Assembly: GCA_029204225.1 (NCBI GenBank)
Contig: CM055110.1
Location: 1,699,672-1,763,671 of the forward strand
Direction of reading: 5' to 3'
Origin: Diphasiastrum complanatum
Lineage: Eukaryota > Streptophyta > Lycopodiopsida > Lycopodiales > Lycopodiaceae
Length of the DNA stretch: 64,000 nucleotides
Part shown: piece after piece, positions 56,321 through 64,000 of the stretch
Numbering within the stretch: the stretch's first letter is position 1
Layout: every line of letters starts with the position of its first letter
Program-made: the position numbers and the translations under genes
The notes under the pieces: generated by a model
What the model was told of the DNA's origin: nothing
What the model saw: only the letters and a program-made list of their open reading frames with translations
Database searches by the model: none

Positions 56321-57117
56321 TTCCACTTGTTAAAAATTTTATCAACAAGGGCCCATACCTAAAATCAAAAGAGATTGCAATTATTTAAAAGCAATTTAAG
56401 GAATATTAAAATAAATTTTAAAATTTAAATCTAATAACATAAATTTTGAATAGAGCATTCCAAGCCAAGCATTTAAAAAAAAATACATGGCCACTACGGA
56501 AAGCAAGTTGAAAAAAATTATCATATTTTGTAAGGCTCTACATAGGATTTTTTGCATCAAACGGCAGGCAAGAGGAGGCTATTTTTGCCATAGTGAGCAA
56601 TTAGATTTTTTTCTATTCATTATCTCTCATAGTGAGGACTTAGCTTTTTGAGTCTGTGGTATGCCATTGTGCTCTTGCCTTGGATTTTTCAAGTCATCTG
56701 TTCTTTGATCATTCATATGCAATCACAACACCTTAGTAAGATCTTGTAAGGTGTGTAGTGAAGTTCACACATGCTAAAAACTTTACAAGTATATTCACAA
56801 AGAATAATAAAAACCTTTGAAGTAGGAGTCCGCTCAGCACTGGTCACCAGAAGTCACCAGGAGTCAGCCCTTCGCTGCTGCTCATTCACTATAGTCTGCT
56901 CATCCGCTGCTTAGGAGTCAGCTCTTTGTTGTTGCTCGTTCACCATAAGTGTGCCATGCTTAGCCCTCCGACAAATATTTTTTTGAGGAGATTAAAAATT
57001 TATAACTTTTTTTTAAATAGGTAAAAAAAGTAATACCAGTTTTTATTACCAATTGAATCTATAATTTCAAAAATGAGCTCATAAGGGCTTCGTAGATTTT
57101 TTTCGAGCATTGGAGTG

Positions 57118-57120
<3 letters not shown>
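56321..57120. other. Non-coding
   Basis: No gene was recognised. A short direct repeat of GTCACCAG(A/G)AGTCA(C/G)CC type and GCTGCTC-rich sequence lies near 56840-56940. Confidence 0.3.

Positions 57121-57207
<87 letters not shown>
57121..57207. repeat. (GA)43 microsatellite
   Basis: An uninterrupted GA run. Overlapping SL-repeat ORFs are artefacts. Confidence 0.97.
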
Positions 57208-57210
<3 letters not shown>

Positions 57211-59226
57211 ACCTCACGTGAAATTTTTATAACCATCAATCCTAAAGTTCCATAGATACTTGTTTTGAAACTTTTGGTTCAATACATTCCGTTCCATTCA
57301 TTCACAACGGAATGAGTTCCGTACGTAGAAAACAAGCTGTATTTTTCTAAAACACTTTGAGTCTGCTATGCACTCCTATAGAAAACTCGTGAAAACTGAT
57401 GTGCAAATTCATAGTCTGCCTACAATCTCACTTTTCTTGAGGGTGAGGTGCATTTTTGAATATATAAAATCCTACTTCTACGATCTCGAAATTTTTAGGA
57501 ATCATTTTTCTCAGTGATTCGTGAATGTGAAGAAATATCGTAAACTGGCAATTCATCAATCTGCCAACCCATCAGCTTCTGTCATGATTATGAATATGTC
57601 ACATTGGCAATGACTCTGAATCAAGATAGCGCTAATTACACTAATCAGCTTTGGTCTTGTGGAGTAGGGTGTGGATAGGGTGTTCGGCTTCATTTATCAC
57701 CAATTCTAAAAAAAATTACAAAAAAAAAAACAAGATCTTAGATTGTGGATCAAACGCACATGCATGTGCAATCAGGCCAAATCTACTATAATTCAATTAC
57801 ATGCAAGCACTAAATGTTCTAATCTTAGTCAATCATAGTTCATATACCCCAATTTTTGGCTAAAAATCGCTCTCTAGACCCACTTTTGACTTTTCCACTA
57901 GCATACAATCATTAGAATCAATCATAATGACTGGAAAACATTAAGTACATGTTTGAAAAACATTCATAAACAATAGCTTTGAGAAATTTCAAGCCAAAAC
58001 ATTGAATACTAGCTAAAAAACTGCAACAAACGATCAAGAATCCATAAATTTCCACCATTTTCTATGGAAAATTCCATAATAATGAACATAAGGCTGAAAG
58101 AAAATCAACTCAGAGAAGCCACTTACTTGGAGATCAATTCCACCACCAGGAAGTAAAAAACAAGGAGGAAATACCAAAAAAATGAGAAAAAGCAAAACTG
58201 ACACTTGGACAAAACCTTCTATTTTGAGCACTTTTGGTCCATTTTCCTTCTACATGGAGATCTACTTGGAAATCTTCTAGAAGTCAAAATTCACCTACTT
58301 CAGCTTATTCCACACATGTGAGCTGTCCTCTACACATGGGATATGACACCTAACCAAAGGATGTAGCTCATGCAATCAATAGATTGATGCCATGTGTCAT
58401 ATGTCTAGAAAACTAGTTTTTGGCCTTTTTAGCCACTAGAACTTGAATTAAATCATATGTACAACCTATATGATTATGGTACATGACAAGTACACTATTT
58501 TCACACGTGGGAACAGGCTCCACACGTGTGTGTTTATCTATATACAAGATTTTTGGCCTCTACCAAGCTTATTTTTGCATTTTTCACACTTGGATGATCT
58601 CCAAAGCAGAAGGTACATTCGTCGTTCTCAAGAAACTTAATTGAGCGAATATAAGCTTGCTGACAGTTTGAAGTGCAAAGTTCTTGGTCTTCTGCTGCAC
58701 TTGATCCACTTGACTCTGCTCCACTTAGTTGCCTTCCACAGGTTTCCATTCTTGTTTGATCATCACTTGTTGAAGACTCTAGTTCTTCTTATTCTCCATC
58801 TGATGATTCAGCAATTTGATGGTGATTAGTGTAGTCTCTAATTGTCTCATCATGGAACTTCTGCAACTTAGACAAATTTGCAAGGATGATCTCCATAGCT
58901 CAGCACTAGAATGTCGCAAAGTAGTTGGTTGGTGGATTGCTTCAAGTTCCGCACAATAATGCCGGTGTTTCGAATTTTTATTTTTATTTTTGAAGAAGAA
59001 CAAGAAGAAGAGAAAGACAAGAAAATAGTAAGTAAAGAGATTGATCAGTAAGAATGGATAAATAAGACCAGTATAAGAGAGTGGATGGAAGATTGAATGG
59101 AGATGGACAAGAAAAATGAAAATGAAGGATGGATGGTAATTGATATGGAGGCCACTCGCCAAAGAGGCTTGGGCCAAAATTAAAATTATTGTTGTGTCTT
59201 TTTTTTACGATTTTTTTTTTTTTAGG
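57208..59226. other. Non-coding, probably decayed retroelement DNA
   Basis: No domain was recognised. A 71-codon minus ORF (58749-58534; NDECTFCFGDHPS) contains Cys/His but lacks a known zinc-finger spacing. Paired ACACGTGTG-like words near 58500-58530 recall LTR sequence elsewhere, but no boundary was found. Confidence 0.3.
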
Positions 59227-59710
59227 GAATAGAACCGTCAAAGTCGTGGAAAGACGCTATCTTAAAGATAGAGAAGGCTCACCATGCTGAGGTTTTTCTT
59301 CCAATTTTTAGTTTTTACTATTATTTTAAAAGAATAGAATCGTCGAAGTCGTGGGAGGAGGGCTATCTAAAAGATAGAGTCACTCACCAGCGAAGCTTAG
59401 GTTCTTTTCGAATTTTTAGTTTTAAAGAGAATAGAACTGTCACAGTCGTGGAAGGAGGCTATCTGAAGGATAGAGTCACTCACCAGCGATGCTTAGGTTA
59501 TTTTCCAATTTTTGTTTTTTTAAAGAGAATAGAACCGTCGCAGTCGTGGGAGGAGGCTATCTGAAAGATAGAGTCACTCACCAACGAGGCTTAGGTTCTT
59601 TTACAATTTTTAGTTTAAAAGAGAATAGAACCGTCGTAGTCATGGGAAGAGGCTATCTGAAAGATAGAGTCGCTCACTAGTGAGGCCTAGGTTTTTTTCC
59701 AATTTTTTTA
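59227..59710. repeat. Five tandem ~97-bp repeats, each with a short hairpin
   Basis: Copies begin with GAATAGAA at about 59227, 59332, 59428, 59527 and 59624. Each contains a CGTCxxAGTCGTGG box, then CTATCTGAAAGATAG (6-bp stem), then GAGTCxCTCACCA and a T-rich end. The first copy has a 7-bp stem (CTATCTTAAAGATAG, 59257-59271). Spacing varies only in the T-rich part, so the boxes are conserved more than the spacers. Confidence 0.92.
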
Positions 59711-59891
59711 GTCTTTATTTTATTTTTTTGTACAAACAAAAAAAATCAAAAAAATGGCAAAATCTTGAAAAATGGCAAAACTAACACGAAATCACACTAA
59801 TCTAACCCCAAAAATTCTAATTTTTTTGTGTGAATGAGAGAGAAAAAAGAGAGAGAGAGAGGAGGGAGAATAGAGAGAGAGAGTAGAGAAA

Positions 59892-59894
<3 letters not shown>

Positions 59895-59960
<66 letters not shown>
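59895..59960. repeat. (GA)n tract
   Basis: GA run flanking the left side of the hairpin at 59962-60076. Confidence 0.95.
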
Positions 59961-59961
<1 letters not shown>

Positions 59962-59963
<2 letters not shown>

Positions 59964-60076
59964 TATGCGGTGAAGTGAGTGTGTGGCGCTCCCCGGCAAC
60001 GACGCCACTGTTGTGTCGTCGATGTAGCATAGGGGTTCGTCACTGGGAGCGGCAACCTCACCTTCACCTGCATAGC
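59962..60076. repeat. 115-nt imperfect hairpin between two (GA)n tracts
   Basis: The left arm has GCTATGC, GGTGAA, GTGAG and CGCTCCC in order; the right arm has GGGAGCG, CTCAC, TTCACC and GCATAGC. These pair over about 25 of 32 positions with a loop near 50 nt that itself has CGACG/CGTCG. GA tracts lie on both sides. It could be a fold-back element or a small-RNA-precursor-like structure; the sequence alone does not decide. Confidence 0.75.
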
Positions 60077-60077
60077 A

Positions 60078-60079
<2 letters not shown>

Positions 60080-60154
<75 letters not shown>
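60080..60154. repeat. (GA)n tract
   Basis: GA run of about 75 bp between two hairpin units. Confidence 0.95.
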
Positions 60155-60155
<1 letters not shown>

Positions 60156-60157
60156 AA

Positions 60158-60320
60158 AGTTCCAAGTAGCGAGAGGTTTGGGAGACCCGAGCACCTTCCC
60201 CAAACTATTTGGTCGCTACTTAGAGAGAGGAGAGAAGAGAGAGAGGGAATGCCTAGGTTGAGAAAGGCCTTGGGGGCTCGAGCGTCTACCCAAAGCTATT
60301 CTGTCCCAATGGAGAGAGAG

Positions 60321-60366
<46 letters not shown>

Positions 60367-60529
60367 CCTAGGTTGAGAAAGGCCTTGGGGGCTTGAGCGC
60401 CTACCCAAAGCTATTCTGTCCCAATGTAGAGAGAGAGAGAGAGAGAGAGAGAGATTTCCTAGGATGAGAAAGGCTTTGGAGGCTCGAGCGCCTACCCAAA
60501 ACTATTCTATCCCAACATAGGGATAAAGG

Positions 60530-60530
<1 letters not shown>
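60158..60530. repeat. Four related hairpin units alternating with (GA)n
   Basis: The first unit (60164-60221) has the perfect stem AAGTAGCGA/TCGCTACTT enclosing GTTTGGG/CCCAAAC. Three later units (about 60252, 60363, 60454) share GCCTAGGTTGAGAAAGG, CTCGAGCG and CTACCCAAAGCTATTCTGTC, and keep a TTGGG/CCCAA stem. GA tracts of different length separate them, at 60310-60362 and 60425-60453. They seem to be copies of one unit amplified with GA ends. Confidence 0.85.

Positions 60531-60619
<89 letters not shown>
60531..60619. repeat. (GA)44 microsatellite
   Basis: GA run that closes the repeat field. Confidence 0.97.
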
Positions 60620-60625
<6 letters not shown>

Positions 60626-60629
60626 TGGA

Positions 60630-61060
60630 AAAACCAAGAGAGTTTTATTAGAATGAGAATGGAAGATGATACAATACAAAGGAAATGGCTCATTCTTATA
60701 GATTTTAGAGGTGAGTCTCCTTCACTCTCATTGGCCACTTCATTGGGGCAAGGATTCTAATCCAAGCCTTTAAAATAAACACAACTTAAATCCATTGGTA
60801 CTAAGAAAGCATAAGGGCACTCACATGACTCATGTGAGTTTTAAGTTGGGCCCTTTTAGCTTTTTTATTTGCAACTTGACTTAGGGCCTCTAATGTCATT
60901 TTAGAGTTCTAAGCCCCTAATCTCTTATTCCTAAAAATTACAACTTGTTACTTGTGCTCATTGGGTTGGGCTTACACGCGCAAGATGCCAATGCCCTCGC
61001 ACTTATTACCCTACTGACAATGTAGTGTGGCGGGGCCCAATAGGTAAGGCTTGGCCAACA
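60630..61060 (-). mobile_element. Gypsy-type LTR 5' part (same family as 22416)
   Basis: On minus it starts TGTTGGCC at 61060. About 105 bp (61060-60955) match 22416-22323, for example the CATTGGGTTGG block read on plus. Its outer end toward the (GA)n field is unclear. Confidence 0.5.
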
Positions 61061-61079
61061 GTATTTTAAGTGGTGGGAC

Positions 61080-61687
61080 CCACTTGTTTATTATTGTGCA
61101 GGAAATACCCACAATATTATGCGCATATTATTTCGAATGATTGTATGATCTCGAATGAATATTTGTCTGCTACTATTCGTGTATCTCATTTACTTGTTTA
61201 TTCAATTTCACACATTGCTTTAATCTTGTTGAATGTTATATTAATTTACAACGTAGATCAACAGTGTCTGTCTACATTCTGGAGGATTGTAGGAATGATA
61301 TAGCTGGCAGTGACCAACAACCATATCTGAATTCCACACGAATTGATTTTATTCGTGAATGTTTTCGCTTCGTGTTTCGTTTCGTTTCACTTCGCAATCA
61401 TTTGGTTTTCAGCATAAATCATTTTCAGAGCTCATTCAAGTTTCGTTTCGCTTCGTTTTGTTTCATCTAGATTCATTTTGTCTAGTTTTGTTTCGTTTCA
61501 TTTTGTTTTGTTACAGAGCCTAATTGATCTTTTCGCGAATTTTTCTCATTTCATTACAGAGCTTGATTGATCTTTTTGTGAATTCTTCTCGAGCACGTGA
61601 TCAGAATAATTTCGCAAATCATTCAAGAGACTCCCATCAGTTCGTCATCAAAATTTTACTGGAATTTCAATTTGCACTTTTCATCAA
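61080..61687 (+). mobile_element. 5' LTR of copia family 3 (start approximate)
   Basis: It ends TTTTCATCAA directly before the primer-binding site. It matches the inverted LTR at 25736-26050 in several blocks (GATCAACAGTGTCTGTCTAC; GATATAGCTGG). It contains a series of TTTCGTTTCGCTTCG-like words near 61370-61510. Confidence 0.65.
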
Positions 61688-61700
61688 TGGTATCAGAGCC
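61688..61700 (+). promoter_or_regulatory. Primer-binding site of copia family 3
   Basis: TGGTATCAGAGCC, initiator-Met type, about 100 bases before gag. Confidence 0.92.
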
Positions 61701-61800
61701 ACCCTATTATAGTCTGACATAGCTGAAAAGCTATCAGATTCAGGAGGCTAAGCACTCAAACAAAAAACCATTAACAAGTGAGAACACAATTCACAGCAAT

Positions 61801-64000
61801 GGCTTTAATAAGCAGTATACAATCCAAGATCTATACAGTCCTCAATTCATCAAGATCTAACTTACTAGCATGGAAGGTTAAGACCTCGTTGATACTAAAG
61901 GGAGAAGGATTATTTCCCTGGGTAGATGGCACCGAGGAGATGCCTACAACTTCAGACAAGGAGCTACATGAATGGAGGGAGAAGAATGACAAGGCAGTAG
62001 CCGTGCTATCATCATCCATCAAGGATAGCTTGACTCTTGACCTGGCTACAGTCTCTAAAGCAAAAGAGATGTGCGATACTCTACTCACAAGATTTCAAAC
62101 GAAATCTCACAGTCAGATAATGATGTTCGAAGATTAGCTAACAAACCTGCAGTGGGATGGTAAAGACTTCACTTCTTTTATTAGGAAGATGAAGGATCTA
62201 TTCCTTTCACTACACAATTTTGGAGTAGAAAATGTAGTATCAACAGAGAAACAGCTCACTTATATGTTGAGAGCCTTACCAATATCCTTCCAAACAACCA
62301 GAACGCTGCTAGCAAAGGATCCTACAATGACACTCAAAAAGACAATTGTCGAGATTCGAGAAGAAGTCGAGGCTTGAGAGCACCTTGATCACAAGGATGC
62401 TTTTGACCAAGCTCTCTACATCAACAAAGAAAAGGAAAAGAAACAATTCAAGCCTAAGAGAGAGTCAGGTTGAAAGCAGGATCGAGATCAACAAGCATAA
62501 GAAACCAGCAAAGACAAATGGAAGAACAAAGGAAGGTCGAAACAACAGAGTGGAGACAAGAAGACATGCATGAGATTCCAACACAAAAGACACATTGTCG
62601 ATTCATGTTGGCTAAATCCAAAAATCGAGTGTATCCACTGTCAAGGGTCATGCAGCCATGGACTGTCGCTAGAATCCAAGAAACAAATCAACTCAAAGCA
62701 GACAAGAGAACAACAATAGTTTGTCCTATGTTGAGGAGCCAAAGAACTCAAAGATGGATGAAGAAAAATCGAATGACGGTAATTTGACCGCCTACATCTG
62801 TGCAGATATGTGTGCAGTATCAACACCTGACACACGGGAGACAATCCTTAATTCATGAACTACCTCACACTTCGTTACATCAAGATGAATCATGTCTGAT
62901 TTCTGAAGTGCAGATCCATCAAGATTTATCGTTCTTGGAGATGGACCAAAACATCAAGTGAATGGTATTGGTTCACTATGGCTCAACACAAACGACAAAG
63001 ACAGACGACTCGAAGATGTTTTGTTCACGTTTGCACTGCAACAGGACTTGCTATCAGTGGCAAGAATGGCTGATACAAAGATGCGTGTAACGTTCTCAGA
63101 TGAAGCATGCAACATTGTTGATGCAAGTACCAGTACACTGATCACTCAAGGTAGAAGAAAAGACAACTTGTATCACTTGAAGCTGCGCCTACCTACAGAT
63201 CAAGTGCATCAGAGTCATGATGATTCACTAGATACTCTATGGCACAAGAGACTATGCCATATGAGTTCAATGACATTATATCAAACAAGCCATCATGGAA
63301 CAATCACAGGAGTGAGCATCTCGAATGCAACCAATTCGATGACCTTTGATGCATGTTTGAAGGGTAATATGTCACGTACTCCTTTTGTCAAGGACTCCTA
63401 CAGAACTACCAAGATTTTGGAGTTAGTGCATTCTAACATCTATGGACCTTTCAACGTGATCTCAGTAGGAGGCCCAAAATATTATATTACCTTTATTGAT
63501 GACTACAATAAGTTATCCAGAGTCTATTTTATTCACAATAAATCAGAAGCATTTGACAAATTCACAAAGTATGTGAATTGGACAAAAAGATACACAGAAA
63601 GTAAGGTGAAGCAGATGAGAACAGATCAAGGTGGAGAATACATCTCAAATCGATTCACTGACTTCTACAATAATCATGGAATCATTCACAGAAAAACTGC
63701 ATCTTACACACCGCAGTACAACGGTGTTGCAGAAAGAAAGAACAAGACTCTAATGGATGCTGTCAGGTGCATAATGGCCTATTTGAAGGCTCCAAGAGTG
63801 CTGTGGGCTGAAGCAGTAGCTACAACTGCTTACATTCAGAACAGGACAGGAAAATCCGGTGTTCCTCACACGACACCACACAAATTATGGTGGGGTAGAA
63901 AACCAAATCTGACTCACATCCAAATCTTTGGTTGTGTAGCTTATGCACATGTTCCTGATAAGCTTCGAAAGAAGCTTGATGAGAAAGCAGAACAAGGATA
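61801..64000 (+). pseudogene. Copia gag-protease-integrase, runs off the right edge (copia family 3)
   Basis: Gag starts at 61801 (ILKGEGLFPWVDGTEEMPTT) with stops at 62135 and 62375; a CCHC-like region is near 62575 (RHIVDSCWLNPKIECIHCQG). The protease site reads ILNS followed by TGA (62856-62858) where IL-D-S-G is expected, so the catalytic Asp and next Gly are both lost. From about 62905 one frame stays open to the window end: LLSVARM, WHKRLCHMSS, then DACLKGNMS (first Cys of the zinc pair replaced by Phe). Integrase follows: LVHSNIYGPF (first catalytic Asp is Asn, codon 63435-63437), MRTDQGGEYIS and NGVAERKN (Asp and Glu kept), and FGCVAYAHVP. RT lies beyond the window. Dead copy despite the 1.1-kb open frame. 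Confidence 0.93.

Noticed and set aside
58534-58749. Cys/His-containing ORF as a zinc finger
   Set aside because: The Cys and His spacing fits no known finger, and the frame is short.

Overview
The window looks like nuclear DNA from a land plant with a large, repeat-rich genome. The evidence is AT-rich sequence, spliced genes with GT..AG introns, many Ty1/copia and Ty3/gypsy LTR-retrotransposon remnants whose primer-binding sites match plant initiator-Met tRNA (TGGTATCAGAGC type), and long (GA)n tracts. Nothing identifies the species. No CRISPR array, rRNA, tRNA or prokaryote-style operon was seen.

Layout: 1-4.3 kb holds two inverted remnants of one copia family. 4.3-7.3 kb is a gypsy integrase tail followed by a decayed coiled-coil ORF. 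7.7-11.7 kb is a decayed minus-strand copia element with long leader and LTR sequence to about 13 kb. 14.4-17.9 kb is the only clear host gene, a four-exon pectate-lyase-like gene with an in-frame stop in exon 1 and several catalytic positions changed. 19.7-26.6 kb carries a 697-bp LTR, a gypsy-type 3' end with a coiled-coil ORF, and a copia gag.

26.6-37.1 kb is the most informative structure. A copia element with two 277-bp LTRs and matching 5-bp flanks (AAGGG) has its 5' half on plus and its 3' half on minus. It is therefore split by an inversion of roughly 7 kb, and palindrome-rich arrays (GCGTGGATTATCCACGC type) lie at both break regions. The same inversion split a neighbouring coiled-coil ORF.

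38.5-45 kb is nested retroelement debris, including a copia element whose 5' end recurs inverted about 3.5 kb downstream. 45.5-50.8 kb is a minus-strand gypsy region with unusual domain order. 51.1-53.6 kb is a fairly intact coiled-coil retroelement-associated ORF related to the one at 22.5-24.8 kb. 54.5-56.3 kb, minus strand, contains the broken, intron-bearing remains of a beta-class DNA amino-methyltransferase (DIPYG and DLFSGSGTT motifs), unusual for a plant nuclear window. 57-60.6 kb is dominated by (GA)n and by two sets of hairpin-containing tandem repeats. 61-64 kb is a plus-strand copia element running off the right edge.

The genes do not form a pathway. The window is a record of nested insertion, deletion, inversion and decay around one or two host-type genes.
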